Origin: Leptolyngbya sp. SIOISBB
Lineage (GTDB): Bacteria; Cyanobacteriota; Cyanobacteriia; Phormidesmidales; Phormidesmidaceae
Direction: 5' to 3'
Assembly (NCBI GenBank): GCA_010671905.1
Contig: JAAHII010000001.1
Location: 1,054,001-1,118,000 of the forward strand
DNA length: 64,000 nt
Shown here: positions 8,950 through 20,100 of the stretch, in pieces
Layout: each line of letters begins with the position of its first letter
How positions within the stretch are numbered: position 1 is the stretch's first letter
Notes under the pieces: generated by a model
What the model saw: only the letters and a program-made list of their open reading frames with translations
Told to the model about the DNA's origin: nothing
Databases searched by the model: none
Program-made: the position numbers and the translations under genes

Positions 8950-9550
8950 GATGATGTTCTCGCGTGAATAACTCAGCCTCTGGGACCTCTGGCAGAAGGG
9001 CGAGGCATCGAAAAATAACGTGTCGATAGTTAAACTAACAATCCCCACAATGGCGTTTCCGGATGACGGCAGCAAGACCGCGATCGCGGCGCAGACGATA
9101 AACAGCTCAAAAACAGCGGGGCAATCGCAGAAATCCGAGACTATCCATCCCTCCCACCAGCAGTTTGTGGATTAGGAAAGTGAGATCAGTGTGGAGCGGC
9201 GGGGCTGGCTAAGTGCCTTCCTGCCTGGGCCAATCTTGACCGGCAGTCAAGTATTCGCCCCTCTCGATGGCCAGAATTCGGTCATGGTGCTGTTGCTCTG
9301 TGGCAGTCTCTGTGGCCTAGTCTATGAAGGAATAACGGCCTTAGCCTGGCCACATCTGGCACTATGCCCGCAGCCGCCCCGTTTTATAGCTGGCAAGAGC
9401 AGGAGAATCACGGTAGGGCTTAAGGGACAGTTCCCTCGATAGTCACCGACTAGAGCCATGTTTGCGGGCTCGGCACAAAGCCCCGAGCCCCCCTTGTGGT
9501 TTGGCCTCGTTCTGCGTCAGGCTGGAGGGCAATCCTTAATTTTCAGCGGC
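8950..9550. other. intergenic region with a doubtful ORF
   Basis: The only frame of note is 9191-9442 on the + strand with a GTG start (83 residues, hydrophobic centre around VMVLLLCGSLCGLVYEG). It could be one membrane helix of a decayed gene, but no family is recognisable and I do not call it a gene. HIP1-type sites occur near 9081. Confidence 0.35.
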
Positions 9551-10381
9551 ATGACAGATATTCGATTATTGGTGCTCGACATTGACGGCACGATCGCAGG
9601 CAAATCTAATGATGTGACGGACAGTGTGAAGGCAGCGATCGCGGCGGCACAGCAGCAAGGGGTACAGGTTGCGATCGCCACTGGTCGTATGTATCGTTCG
9701 GCAGCCCGATTCCACCAAGCCGTGCAGTCACCGCTCCCTCTAATGTCTTATCAAGGGGCACTGATCAAAGATCCCGTTTCTGGCAAGGTATATCGTCATA
9801 CCCCCCTCTCCCGCCAGCACACGCTCGCCCTCTTGGCCGAATTGGCGGCACTCGAAGCTGCCGAGCGGCTGTCCATTCACCTCTACATTGACGATCAACT
9901 ACACGTGCGGGAGATTTTGACCGATACTCGCGACTATGCGGCGCGATCAGGCATTGAGCCCATTCCTGTCGGTAATCTGACGACTTATTTGCAGCAACAA
10001 AGCGCGATCGAAACCACTAAACTGCTGGCTCTAAGCCCCGATCCCGCCGTGATTACCGAGTTGCTCAGCCGCTTTAAGCAGCGGTATACCCCCGCAGAAC
10101 TCTACCTGACACAATCAGTCGCAACCTTTTTTGAAGCTACGCATCCCCTCTCAAACAAAGGGGCAGCGGTGCAATATCTGGCTGAGGAGTTGCTGGGGCT
10201 AACGTCCGACCAAGTGATGACTGTGGGCGACAACTTCAACGATTACGAAATGATTTGTTATGCCGGGGTTGGTGTGGCGATGGGAGATGCGCCAGCTGGT
10301 GTGCAGGCGATCGCCGATTGGGTCGCCCCCAGTGTTGAAAAGGATGGCGTGGTTAGCGCGATTGAGCAATTTATCTTGTAA
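9551..10381 (+). CDS. Cof-type HAD-IIB phosphatase
   Basis: The product has 276 residues when started at ATG 9551; the upstream extension lacks similarity to the family. HAD motif I is VLDIDGT (nucleophile and acid/base Asp), motif II is the Thr of IATGRMY, motif III Lys is in SNKGAAVQYL, and motif IV is MTVGDNFNDYEM. The large C2 cap between motifs II and III marks the IIB (Cof) subfamily. These enzymes dephosphorylate small sugar or nucleotide phosphates in the cytoplasm; the individual substrate is unknown. Confidence 0.9.
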   Translation: MTDIRLLVLDIDGTIAGKSNDVTDSVKAAIAAAQQQGVQVAIATGRMYRSAARFHQAVQSPLPLMSYQGALIKDPVSGKVYRHTPLSRQHTLALLAELAALEAAERLSIHLYIDDQLHVREILTDTRDYAARSGIEPIPVGNLTTYLQQQSAIETTKLLALSPDPAVITELLSRFKQRYTPAELYLTQSVATFFEATHPLSNKGAAVQYLAEELLGLTSDQVMTVGDNFNDYEMICYAGVGVAMGDAPAGVQAIADWVAPSVEKDGVVSAIEQFIL

Positions 10382-10524
10382 GACCACGGCTAAGGAATCA
10401 GCGTCTTTGTCGCCAGCCAAAAATTGGTCATACTAACAATCTTTTCAAGTAACCAGGTTGGCACAGGAGGTTGCCGAGTCAGGTATGGTTAACCTATTTG
10501 GATGAGAAAAATTTTAAAAACAGA

Positions 10525-10565
10525 AAGAGCGCCGACGACTGGCCGTGTTTCGTCTCGGCGCTCTT
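10525..10565 (-). terminator. strong hairpin, terminator-like for leftward transcripts
   Basis: AAGAGCGCCGA-CGA pairs with TCGTCTCGGCGCTCTT around a short loop. Read on the minus strand it is followed by TTTCTGTTTTTAAAA, a good U-tract. It lies about 270 bp downstream of dtd. It could also limit readthrough from the HAD gene on the other strand. Confidence 0.6.
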
Positions 10566-10569
10566 ATCT

Positions 10570-10835
10570 GGTTCGCTCCTCACACGTTCATAACGATATC
10601 CGAAAAAATCCAGTCTGTCACTAGTCACGAACGCTTCCGCACTTTTGATTTTCTTATCAATGAGGCGCTGCGGGTTGACAATAAATCCCAAAACTATTGA
10701 GCAGCAATGGTTTGATGGTTTTCCGAGATCGCAGTCATACCAATATGGTTTTTCTAGGAGAGTGTTACAGATGTCTTAGGAAAACTATATCGCGCGTAGC
10801 CCATTACCCAGCAAACGCAAAGTCAGGGGTCTGGA
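10570..10835. other. intergenic region, nothing recognised
   Basis: This lies between the hairpin at 10525-10565 and the dtd stop codon. Short ORFs here (for example 10697-10894 +) have no protein-like character. Confidence 0.5.
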
Positions 10836-11288
10836 TTAGGTCTCTGCTTCTCGTTCTAGCAGCAGGGTCAATGGCCCATCATTCTCAATGTTGACTTGCA
10901 TCATCGCCCCAAAGATTCCTGTCTCAACCAGGAGACCACTGGCTTTCAGCATCTCTACAAACTGTTCATAAAGGGTTTCTGCTTGTTCGGGTGGTGCGGC
11001 CTGGACAAAAGAAGGTCGCCGCCCCTTATGACAATCGCCGTACAGCGTGAACTGGCTAATGACTAAAAGATCTCCCCGGATCTCTTGGACTGACAAATCA
11101 CAGCGATCGCTACCAGATTCAGAAAAAATCCTCAGAGCTAAACATTTTCGGGCCATCCAAACCAGTTCTGCCGGGGTGTCAGAGGGCGCAATTCCTACCA
11201 GCAGATTCAACCCTCGACTGATTTTGCCCACTATCTCGCCATCTACCAATACGCTAGACGACTGAACTCGCTGAATGACGACACGCAT
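10836..11288 (-). CDS. dtd: D-aminoacyl-tRNA deacylase
   Basis: This enzyme hydrolyses the ester between D-amino acids and tRNA, preventing their use in translation. The 150-residue length is typical. The two hallmark motifs are visible: [12 protein letters not shown] (the SQxT catalytic motif, about residues 75-86) and the C-terminal [13 protein letters not shown], matching the NxGP motif that reads chirality through the cis-Pro. It begins MRVVIQRV, the family's usual start. It is probably monocistronic. Confidence 0.95.
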   Translation of the reverse strand: MRVVIQRVQSSSVLVDGEIVGKISRGLNLLVGIAPSDTPAELVWMARKCLALRIFSESGSDRCDLSVQEIRGDLLVISQFTLYGDCHKGRRPSFVQAAPPEQAETLYEQFVEMLKASGLLVETGIFGAMMQVNIENDGPLTLLLEREAET

Positions 11289-11977
11289 CTTACTGCTACT
11301 CTGGGTGCTGCTACAGAACTCGGCTGTGATCGTCAGATCAGCCCTTGACGATCAGCCTATAAATAGTATCTGTGAAACACGGCTGCGAGATATGGCTGAT
11401 GAATCAACAGTGATGCTAAATAGTCGGTTTTCACGTGTCCAGTAATCAGGAGCCAATGCTTAGTCATGGGGCTGGCTGAAGAGTAGAGAACGCCACCATT
11501 CCTTGAAATCAGTGATAACCAGTTTTCTGAAACTGACAACCAGATGCGCTCAGAAGCCGCCTGGGTTTTAGCCGATTTGCTGATCGATACCAAAAATCTA
11601 GCTATGACTCTAAATTTTGTGGCACCCGCAGATGCAGTCCTGAAAACTAGTTGTCTCCACTGCCTACCTGGCGTGAGAACATAATTTATACGGTCTGGAT
11701 ATTGACTCGCAGCTACTGAAGCAGTACGTAAGAATTGAGACAATAGCATTCGAACACTATTCTTTCTGTCAAGGCATTGCAACGTTTGGGCGATATTCGT
11801 TGTTTTCGCCCTGACCTTGAGTCTGAGTGAAGAATAAAGTTGGTTAAGTGGTCAAGGTAGGAAAGGCATCTAAGGTGTCATTTAAGACTGACCGATAGCA
11901 TCTAGGTGCTCTGACTAGATTAGTCGCTCACGCTAGTGGCACATGATGGGATCTCTTTTTGGAGTTGCTAATTCAGG
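11289..11977. other. intergenic region without a convincing gene
   Basis: A 141-residue reverse frame at 11357-11782 has no family features and unusual composition, so I leave it uncalled. No repeat or hairpin of note was found. This stretch marks a drop in G+C that continues through the next two genes. Confidence 0.45.
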
Positions 11978-13318
11978 ATGAAGCCTTTCCTAATGCGTAT
12001 CTGGAACTTACGTCCCGGTGAGTTGAACCTGGTACTGATTTTAGGATTTGCGCTACTGGGCAATGCTCTGGCTCAAAAAATTGCCGAAATCGAGTCAATT
12101 AGCCGGTTTATCACTGATGTGGGGGCCCCACAATTCTTACTATTAATGCTGGTGAACAGCGTCATCAGCATTCTGATGACTGGAACCCATACACTTTTAG
12201 TTGATCGCTTCAACCGCATTAAACTTCTAAGGGCCACCTGTTTTGGGCTCGGGCTAGCCTTTATCTTCTTAAGATGCTTGTTTGTACTAAATGCACCTGC
12301 CTGGTTAAATAACTCACTTTTCTACCTACTCTCAGAGCAGCAGTTTACTTTCTTCCCGTTAATATTTTGGGTGCTGGCCAGCGATGTCTTCGACCCTCGT
12401 CAGGCCCAGCGATTATTCCCGTTAATTTCAGCTTTAGGTTTATTTGGCAATCTGGTGGGCATCTCCATCGCCGCTTTTTCACAAGATCTACTACGCCGGG
12501 TAAATAGCGATAGCGCTGAACTACTCATCTTGAATGCCATAATTTATCTGGTTTTGTATATAACCATCATATTCGGCCTGCAAAATGTAAGCATCCGAGA
12601 AACTCGAGTTCAGGTTCAGCCCTTAAAAGAAACCCTACTAGAGGGTTGGGCATTTACTAAAGATGTCCCTGCCTTTCGATATTTGACGATTTCAATTCTC
12701 GCCGTAGTCGTCTGTGAAAATATATTCGACTTCCATCTATTGTTTACTTCTGGGGCTGTCTTTTCTGATCAAGCCAGTTATCAAAAGTTTTTTAGTGCTT
12801 TTGTCTTGGCCCGAGTAATTGGGTACTTGGTTTTTGAATCTATGTTTACTCGGTTTCTGATTGATAAATTAGATCTGAAGAATTCATTTTTGCTCAGTCC
12901 TCTAGCCGCAACTGGGGCAGCTTTCGTTGCGATTACCAATCCTGGCTTGTGGGGTAGCATTGGAGCTGTCTTGCTACATAACGTACCGCTTTATACGGTT
13001 GATAAAACGTCGAGACGTTCGTTCTTGGCTTTCGTGCCAGAAGAACGGCGGGGCCGAGTTAGTTTATTTTTAGATTCATACTTGGTGGCTGCTGGTGCGA
13101 TCGCGACAGCAGTAATTGTAGGTGTCATTATTCTTGTCAGTCGTTCACTGGGCATCACTAACTATTTCTATATTTATCTAACACTCGGAGTTTTCGTCGC
13201 ATTTGCAGCCCTATTCGCTATCCTCAAGATGCGCTCAGTTTATGATGCTAGCCTATTCAACTGGCGCTTAAAAAGGCGGCAACGCAGTAAGAATATATTT
13301 GATAAACTAGATTTCTAA
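11978..13318 (+). CDS. polytopic membrane protein, nucleotide-transporter (NTT)/MFS-like
   Basis: The 446-residue protein has about 12 hydrophobic segments and a basic C-terminal tail (WRLKRRQRSKN). The opening LRPGELNLVLILGFALLGNALAQK and the Asp-containing second helix region resemble the bacterial ATP/ADP-translocase-like (Npt/NTT) branch of the MFS fold. Chlamydial NTTs exchange ATP for ADP, but free-living bacteria carry related proteins of unknown role, often fused or linked to signalling domains. It is 35 bp upstream of a HAMP-domain gene and almost certainly cotranscribed. Base composition is more AT-rich than the flanking genes, suggesting transfer or different constraints. Confidence 0.65.
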   Translation: MKPFLMRIWNLRPGELNLVLILGFALLGNALAQKIAEIESISRFITDVGAPQFLLLMLVNSVISILMTGTHTLLVDRFNRIKLLRATCFGLGLAFIFLRCLFVLNAPAWLNNSLFYLLSEQQFTFFPLIFWVLASDVFDPRQAQRLFPLISALGLFGNLVGISIAAFSQDLLRRVNSDSAELLILNAIIYLVLYITIIFGLQNVSIRETRVQVQPLKETLLEGWAFTKDVPAFRYLTISILAVVVCENIFDFHLLFTSGAVFSDQASYQKFFSAFVLARVIGYLVFESMFTRFLIDKLDLKNSFLLSPLAATGAAFVAITNPGLWGSIGAVLLHNVPLYTVDKTSRRSFLAFVPEERRGRVSLFLDSYLVAAGAIATAVIVGVIILVSRSLGITNYFYIYLTLGVFVAFAALFAILKMRSVYDASLFNWRLKRRQRSKNIFDKLDF

Positions 13319-13353
13319 GGAAAGCGACAAGAAGTTGCTGTTAAATAATAATT

Positions 13354-14499
13354 ATGGAACCACCTACTCAACGAAGAAAAACAAAACAACTGAGTCTACG
13401 GACCAAGGTTTTGATTGGCTTTACGCTTCTATTTAGCGGAGTATTTGGCCTTGCTTTTTATTGGTTCTATACATTTACTATTGAAAAAACTACTGAGCGA
13501 TTGTATATAGACATGCGTCAAACTGTTGTTGGCGCAGCTAAAGAAATCAATCCAGAGGAAGTGGTTCAGCTTTATGAGCAAGGAACTGTCTATAAGGATT
13601 ATCTCGCAGATGATGGAATTCCAACGGATCCTATATTCCAAAAACACCTAGCCCTATTTCAGCAAGTGAATGATATTGAACCACGGGCCTGGCTATATAC
13701 CTATGTCGTTGTTGATGAATCGCCCGACGAGTTCACATCGAATGTCAGTCCTGCTTTTCCTGAGAACCGTCCACCGATCATTGATCAAGAAAAACTCGCC
13801 AATCTTGAAGAGGGTGATTCTCTATCTACAGTATTTTTAGTTGATCTTTGGGTCAGATATGATCCTGCAAAAGCCGCTAAATTTTTAGAGCCGATCCCCT
13901 CTAACAAATTCCATGTTGAGACATTTAGCGGTAATGGCTTAGTCGATCGTCCACTCTATAACGATGGTTTTTTTGGTAGTTGGATTACTACCTACTTGCC
14001 TCTAAAAAATTCTGCAGGAGAAACCGTTGCCGTATTGGGAATAGACTTCGAAGCAAGTTATGTTAATCACGTTAAAAATGCTATTCGAAATCGTATGCTA
14101 GCAGGCTTTCTTTTTATATACTTATCACTATTTATATTGGTTTATATTCTTTCTAGCTTTCTTACTCGGCCAATCGTTAAGCTCACTAGTGCCGCAGAAC
14201 AAATTGGAGAAGGTGACTATACCTACGATCTAAATACATTTCATAGTGGAAGATTGCCCGATGAAGTCAGCACTTTAGCTGAAGTGTTTGCTCTCATGGT
14301 CAGCAAAGTGAAGCAGCGGGAAGAGTCCCTCAGAATGCAAGTGCGAGAGCTGAAAGTCGAAATCGATGAAGTGAAGCGGAAGAAGCAAGTTCAGCAAATT
14401 GTCGGTAGCGACTTTTTTCAGGATTTACAGTCTAAATCTAATCGAATTCGGGCGGCAATGAAAAAAACAGATGAGCAATTCGAGGAGGAAAAAAGCTGA
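13354..14499 (+). CDS. membrane sensor with extracellular Cache-like and HAMP domains, no output domain
   Basis: The 381-residue protein has a transmembrane helix at about 21-43, a periplasmic region of about 200 residues (44-245) with the late strand ETVAVLGIDFEASYV typical of dCache sensors, a second helix at about 249-271, then a HAMP linker starting LTRPIVKLTSAAEQIGEGDY (about 272-325). It ends in a charged coiled coil of about 55 residues. No kinase, cyclase, GGDEF or methyl-accepting region follows. The protein could pass a signal by coiled-coil contact to a partner, possibly the adjacent transporter-like protein (inference). Alternatively the output module was lost; the C terminus reads cleanly to its stop. 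Confidence 0.8.
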   Translation: MEPPTQRRKTKQLSLRTKVLIGFTLLFSGVFGLAFYWFYTFTIEKTTERLYIDMRQTVVGAAKEINPEEVVQLYEQGTVYKDYLADDGIPTDPIFQKHLALFQQVNDIEPRAWLYTYVVVDESPDEFTSNVSPAFPENRPPIIDQEKLANLEEGDSLSTVFLVDLWVRYDPAKAAKFLEPIPSNKFHVETFSGNGLVDRPLYNDGFFGSWITTYLPLKNSAGETVAVLGIDFEASYVNHVKNAIRNRMLAGFLFIYLSLFILVYILSSFLTRPIVKLTSAAEQIGEGDYTYDLNTFHSGRLPDEVSTLAEVFALMVSKVKQREESLRMQVRELKVEIDEVKRKKQVQQIVGSDFFQDLQSKSNRIRAAMKKTDEQFEEEKS

Positions 14500-14854
14500 C
14501 ATTTCAACTATATTTCTTGTGATGTTTTTTGCATTTACTCGATTTTTTAGTATGAAAATTTTCAGGGTAGGGATTAATTGAGCCCTACAACTACAGCTCT
14601 TCTCGGGCTGGTGAGGTACAGTAGATCCTCCAGGATTCTCGTTGCATAAGGATCTTAGATTCAGATTCGCACCTCGCCAGGGTGGGAGACGCTATATGAC
14701 TGAGAAAACTCCAGAAATTCGAATCCGGAACTGATTGATTAAGCTGCGCCAGAGCAACAGGCACCAAAAGTTCACTAATCTCCACATACAAAGACTGGTG
14801 AGATCAATGGTGCGTGGAGCTTTTCGCAGTCGAAACGGGCTGTGGCGATAAAAA
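14500..14854. other. intergenic region between convergent genes
   Basis: No gene is called. A small palindrome (TAGGG around 14567, CCCTA around 14582) lies 70 bp after the HAMP gene and may help end its transcript. A 66-residue reverse frame (14591-14791) has no recognisable features. Confidence 0.45.
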
Positions 14855-14881
14855 ATGCTGTCTTCAATAAGAAGACAGCAT
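14855..14881 (-). terminator. rho-independent terminator of htpG
   Basis: ATGCTGTCTTC and GAAGACAGCAT form a perfect 11-bp stem with a 5-nt loop. On the minus strand it is followed by a run of five U's. It lies 52 bp downstream of the htpG stop codon. Confidence 0.9.
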
Positions 14882-14932
14882 CGATACTAATTCTCGCCAG
14901 TCATCTATAGGCAGACGAGTTCTATTCTGACA

Positions 14933-16918
14933 TTAGTTCTCTGTGAGTTGGGTCAGCAATTTGCTCGATCGCTCAACAAATGACTTCATGCCGTTAGCGT
15001 CAAAGCCTTTCTGGGCCATCAGCGCCAGATCGTAAACGTGCTGGCAAATCAGATTCGCCATGTCACCAGCGGGGGAACTACTGCCGTCAGGCTGTACGAT
15101 CGCTCCTTGCTTCAGCTTTGACAAGTTCTTGATGAGTGGGTGCGCCGTATTCACCAGCAGCACGTGCTCCTCTGGGAACTCAGCATTGGTTTGCTGCATC
15201 ATGGCCATCATTTCCTGCATGCGGCGAGTGGCTTCGGGCAACAACACCATCGCGGGCGGCGTGTCGGCGCTTTCTGTCTTGAGGGCTTCCGTGCGGACGT
15301 TGACCTTCGGCAGATTCAGGGCGGCTTCAAACAGACCTTTGATTTCCTCATCGCGAGTCTGGTTGGTGGTTGGGTCAACAATTTCGCTTTCTTTGTCCTT
15401 ATCCAGCAGGGCATCGTCTAAGTCAGCATCGATCCGAGCAAACTTCACATCACTGTACTGCTGCTCTAAGAAGGTGACGAAATGCTGATCGATAAAGGTA
15501 TCGAGGAAGAGGACTTCGAGACCTTGAGACTGATGCAGGGCGATATAGGTCGCTTGCGACGCTTCGTCAGTGGCATAAAAAACGCGGTTTTCGTGCTTCT
15601 CTTTGTTCCGCTCTAGATAGTCCTTCAGATTGGTGTAGTAGTAGCCGTTGGCATCGGTGGGTACAGCGTCATCATTAACTTCTGCCCAAGCGTCACCTTC
15701 GTCAGTTTGGACTTCTACTTTGGCCGTGTCCTCAGCTTTGGCTTCGCCCAGCTTGGCCGTAGTGCGGAAAATGACGAAATCTTCGACCTGCTGTTTGAAC
15801 TTGTCATCGTTCATGGCCCCAAATTTGATGAAGGTACCCAGGTCTTGCCAAGAGGCAATATACTTCGCCAAGTCCGTGCGATATAGCCCTTTTAAGCTAT
15901 CGCCTACTTTTCGGGCGATGTATTCAGAAATTTTGCGAACCGTGCGATCGTTCTGCAAAAAGCTCCGTGACACGTTAAGGGGAATATCAGGACTGTCAAT
16001 GACGCCTCGCAACGGCATCAAAAAGCGCGGAATGACTTCTTCGCAGTTATCGCTGACGAAAACCTGATTGCAAAACAGCTTGATGTTGCTCTTGGTAACG
16101 TCGATATCGGGCTTCAGCTTAGGAAAGTAGAGAATCCCGTTAACGTCGAAGGGGTAGTCTGTCTTGAGGTGAACCCATAGCAGCGGATCTTCTTGAAAAG
16201 GATGAAGGTAGCGGTAAAACTCTAGATACTCTTCATCGCTGAGGCTGTTAAGGGATTGTTTCCAAGGCGCTTCGTGCTTATTAATTACCTCATCTTCAAG
16301 TTTGATGGGCACGGGCAAAAAGTCGCAATAGGTTTTAACTAGTTGCCGAATCCGCGTGGGTTCCAGATATTCCTGCTCGTCTTCTAACAAATGTAGGGTG
16401 ACGGTCGTGCCGACCTGCGATCGCTCAGAAGGTGACAGTTCAAATTCAGTGGTACCATCACAACGCCAGTGAACGGCTTCAGCACCTTCTTGATAGGAGA
16501 GAGTATCGATCTCAACTTGGCTCGACACCATGAAAGAAGAATAGAAACCCAAGCCAAAGTGGCCAATGATGTTTGCATCACCACTCTCTTTGAATTTGCT
16601 CACAAACTCTTCAGCACTCGAAAAGGCGACCTGATTAATGTATTTTTTGACCTCTTCGGCGGTCATGCCCAACCCAGTGTCTGAAATGCTCAGGGTTTTA
16701 GCGTCTTTATCAACCGTAATGCTGATTTCTGGTTCGCTCACTTCACCGGCATACTGCCCAGATCGCGATAGCAAGGACAGCTTTTGAATCGCATCGACGC
16801 CATTAGAAATGAGTTCCCTGAGAAAAATCTCATGGTCTGAATACAGCCACTTTTTAATGATGGGAAAAATATTCTCAGTATGGATACTGATATTGCCTTT
16901 TTCCAGAATTGTCGCCAT
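14933..16918 (-). CDS. htpG: Hsp90-family chaperone HtpG
   Basis: The 661-residue protein is an ATP-dependent cytosolic chaperone working as a homodimer. The N-terminal GHKL ATPase domain shows FLRELISNGVDAIQKL (about residues 33-48; usual form ISNASDA), DTGLGMT (about 80-86) and GHFGLGFYSSFMV (about 117-129). The middle domain holds PLNVSRSFLQ with the catalytic-loop Arg. The C-terminal dimerisation domain lacks the MEEVD tail of eukaryotic proteins. In cyanobacteria HtpG supports heat, light and oxidative stress tolerance and binds tetrapyrrole and phycobilisome proteins (published for Synechococcus). No CIRCE element is visible upstream. Confidence 0.95.
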   Translation of the reverse strand: MATILEKGNISIHTENIFPIIKKWLYSDHEIFLRELISNGVDAIQKLSLLSRSGQYAGEVSEPEISITVDKDAKTLSISDTGLGMTAEEVKKYINQVAFSSAEEFVSKFKESGDANIIGHFGLGFYSSFMVSSQVEIDTLSYQEGAEAVHWRCDGTTEFELSPSERSQVGTTVTLHLLEDEQEYLEPTRIRQLVKTYCDFLPVPIKLEDEVINKHEAPWKQSLNSLSDEEYLEFYRYLHPFQEDPLLWVHLKTDYPFDVNGILYFPKLKPDIDVTKSNIKLFCNQVFVSDNCEEVIPRFLMPLRGVIDSPDIPLNVSRSFLQNDRTVRKISEYIARKVGDSLKGLYRTDLAKYIASWQDLGTFIKFGAMNDDKFKQQVEDFVIFRTTAKLGEAKAEDTAKVEVQTDEGDAWAEVNDDAVPTDANGYYYTNLKDYLERNKEKHENRVFYATDEASQATYIALHQSQGLEVLFLDTFIDQHFVTFLEQQYSDVKFARIDADLDDALLDKDKESEIVDPTTNQTRDEEIKGLFEAALNLPKVNVRTEALKTESADTPPAMVLLPEATRRMQEMMAMMQQTNAEFPEEHVLLVNTAHPLIKNLSKLKQGAIVQPDGSSSPAGDMANLICQHVYDLALMAQKGFDANGMKSFVERSSKLLTQLTEN

Positions 16919-17079
16919 AGCCGTTGACCCACGTTTTCAAGACTGCTTAAACGGCTTGATCATCGTGTGCGATCGCCCTTTCCATCAAGGGCAAAACTGC
17001 TCCTAGAAGGGTACGGGTTACCGAATGGGGGTATGGTGTGCTGACGCGATAAGTCGCATCAGGGAACAGATAGCGTGCT

Positions 17080-17148
17080 GGGGCGAGGCATTCTCGATAA
17101 CACATTGCAGGCAAGACCGATTATGAAACTTCGAGAATGCCTCGTCCC
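17080..17148. repeat. inverted repeat downstream of valS
   Basis: GGGGCGAGGCATTCTCGA (17080-17097) is matched by the reverse complement of 17131-17148 at 17 of 18 positions, with a 33-nt loop. Shorter matching pieces (GTCGCAT near 17053, ATGCGAC near 17155) extend the symmetry outward, suggesting a palindromic miniature element of about 110 bp. It could also end valS transcription. A C10 tract follows at 17163-17172. Confidence 0.6.
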
Positions 17149-17194
17149 TAAGGAATGCGACGCCCCCCCCCCAAATTCTTTGCCCGCAGAACGA

Positions 17195-20100
17195 TTACAG
17201 CATTTCTAGGCGCGATCGCAGAATATCGGCCTGAGTCTCGGCTTCAGCTAGGGCGTCGCGGGCACCTTGTACGACATCTTCAGGCGCTTTGTTGACAAAC
17301 CCTGGATTACTAAGCCGTCCGGTAAGAGATTTGATTTCCCCTTCCACTTTGCCAAGATCCTTCTCGACTTTTGGCCTTGAGGGCGGCAACATCGACCAGC
17401 CCCGTCAGCGGGATCAGAACCTGAACGGTGCCGACGACCCCTGCAAACAGTTTAGTGTCTGCCGATAGGGGCTCAGTCTGGGACTCGGACAATGGTTCGG
17501 CTAGATCGGAAACTTCTTGAGCGCCTGGCTTGGCAGTCGTTGTCGGCGTTGGTTGAGCAGTTTGACGCTCTAGCCAATCTTTGGCCTCGCCCCCGATTTC
17601 TTTGCGCCACTGACTGAGTTGTGACCAGGTTTTTTGGCGCTTATGGGCGTACAGCAGATTTTGAGTAACAAACCACGCCGTGTAACCAACCCCAATCAGC
17701 TTTAACAGGCTGCCCACTAGTAGCAGGTCGTTAAGGGTGTTGAGCACCGCCAAGAGAATCTGCAGCGCAATGAATAAAGCAAAGAGGAACGCGAGGGTCG
17801 TCGCCGGTCGTCGAACATCGCTAAAGAAACTCTGCAGATAGGTCAGCGGTTCCTCCAGCAAGGGACGCATGGTGACCCAAAAGTCCACAATCTCAGCCTG
17901 GATACCGGCCAAGGTGCCTGTCGCCGGTGCGTTCGCTGGCTTCGCGATCGCTGCTGCGGGCTTAATGACTGCCCCATCTGTAGACGGTGACACCGCAACA
18001 GTAACCGGTTCGGCAGCAGCGGAGTCGGATTCACCGGAGCGAATTGTAAGTTGGTCAACACGGCCGATCGCTTCAATATAAGCCTGCCCGGCTTGCAAAA
18101 CACGCCGCTCGTCAGGGTTGGCTGATTGCAAAATCGTCTCGATTTGGGCACTCGGCTTAATGCCCGCTTCGGCCCGCAAGTTACGAATCGTGCGCAGGGT
18201 GCCAATCAGTAGGTCAAAATCCTCTTCTAGTTTGGGATTCACCGCACTGGCATATACCGAAGGGTATGCCTGCATGGCCAGAAACTGATCGCCACCAACT
18301 TGGTTAAGGGTGTGCCAAATTTCCTCAGTGATGTGGGGCATAAAGGGATGGAGCGATCGCAAGATCCCATCTAGCACAAACGCCAACGTCTGTTGGGCCG
18401 TCTGTTTCGATGTTCCCGCTTCTCCTTGCAGGCGCGGCTTGGCAAGCTCAATGTACCAATCGCAAAAGTCTCCCCAAATAAAGTCGTAGAGTTCCTTAGC
18501 GGCTTCGCCAAAGCCGTACTTGTCCATATAATTGTGAATGCGCTGGAGAACGCCGTTATAGCGAGACAAAATCCAAAGGTCGGCAAGTTCTAGATGTTGC
18601 GCATCCGGTTGGCCTAGCTGCTCCGGGGTTTGGCCACCTAGGTTCATCATTACGAAGCGGGCCGCATTCCACAGTTTGTTGGTAAAGTTGCGCGACGCTT
18701 CAACGGAGACCGACTCATCGGTTTTACGATCATATTCAATGCGGACATCTTGACCGGCTCCGGCCACCTCACGAATCAGGGTATAGCGCAGAGCATCGGT
18801 ACCGTACTTGTTGATCAGCACTAAGGGGTCAATGCCATTGCCCTTGGACTTAGACATTTTTTGGTTGTTTTCGTCCCGTACCAGACCGTGGATATACACC
18901 GTCTCAAAGGGCATCTTGTCGGTGAAATGACCGGCCATCATGGTCATCCGCGCCACCCAGAAAAAAAATAATGTCAAAACCGGTGACGAGGGTGCTGGTG
19001 GGATAGTAGGTTTGGAAATCTTTGGTCGTTTCATCAGGCCAGCCCATAGTCGAAAACGGCCATAGTCCCGATGAGAACCAGGTGTCTAGCACGTCCGGAT
19101 CTTGTTCGATCACGACTTCGGGGCCAAATTGAGCGATTGCTTTCTCGCGCGCTTCCCCCTCATTAGCCGCTACAAAAAACGGGGTGTTGTCGCGAATTTC
19201 ACCATCAGTTTCGCTAACGGCGTACCAAGCCGGAATTTGATGCCCCCACCAAAGCTGTCGAGAGATGCACCAATCTCGCAGGCTCACCAGCCAATCGCGG
19301 TACACCTTGGTCCACCGCTCAGGGACAAACTTGGGTGAATTGTGGTTATCGAGGGCGTCTAAAGCTTTGTCCGCTAGTGGCTTGATTTGCACAAACCATT
19401 GGGTCGAAAGCAGTGGTTCAACTGGCACCTTACCGCGATCGCTATAGGGCACCGTATGCTGATAGTCCTCAATTTTGACGAGGAAGCCGTCCTCTTCCAG
19501 CCGTTTGACGACACCCTGGCGCGCTTCAAAGCGGTCTTGTCCCTCAAATGGCCCCGCCTCTGAGTTCATGGTGCCGTCCTTATTCATGACGGTGATCATG
19601 GGCAGGTTATGGCGCTGCCCCATCGCAAAGTCATTGAGGTCATGGGCGGGAGTTACTTTTACGCAGCCAGTGCCAAACTCCTTATCTACATATGCATCAG
19701 CAATTACGGGGATTTCGCGCCCCACGATGGGTAGGTCAATGGTCTTGCCGACCAGGTGAGTGTAGCGGTCATCCTCAGGATTCACCGCCACTGCCGTATC
19801 GCCCAACATCGTTTCGGGGCGGGTTGTCGCCACTTCCAAATAACCAGAACCATCCGTCAAGGGATACCGAAAGTGCCAGAGATGGCCGTTGACCTCGGTG
19901 GGTTCCACTTCCAGGTCAGATACGGCAGACTGGCTGGCGGGGCACCAGTTCACCATGTAGTTGCCCCGATAAATTAGCCCTTCCTCATATAAACGAGTGA
20001 ATGCCAAGATAACCGCGTCAGAAAGCCCCTCATCCATCGTGAAGCGCTCGCGGCTCCAGTCCACCGAGACACCGAGTTTCCGCAACTGCCCCACAATGGT

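Noticed and set aside
9191-9442. 83-residue frame with GTG start
   Set aside because: One hydrophobic stretch only, no ribosome site and no recognisable homology.
11357-11782. 141-residue reverse frame
   Set aside because: No motif, no ribosome site and composition unlike neighbouring proteins; treated as chance.
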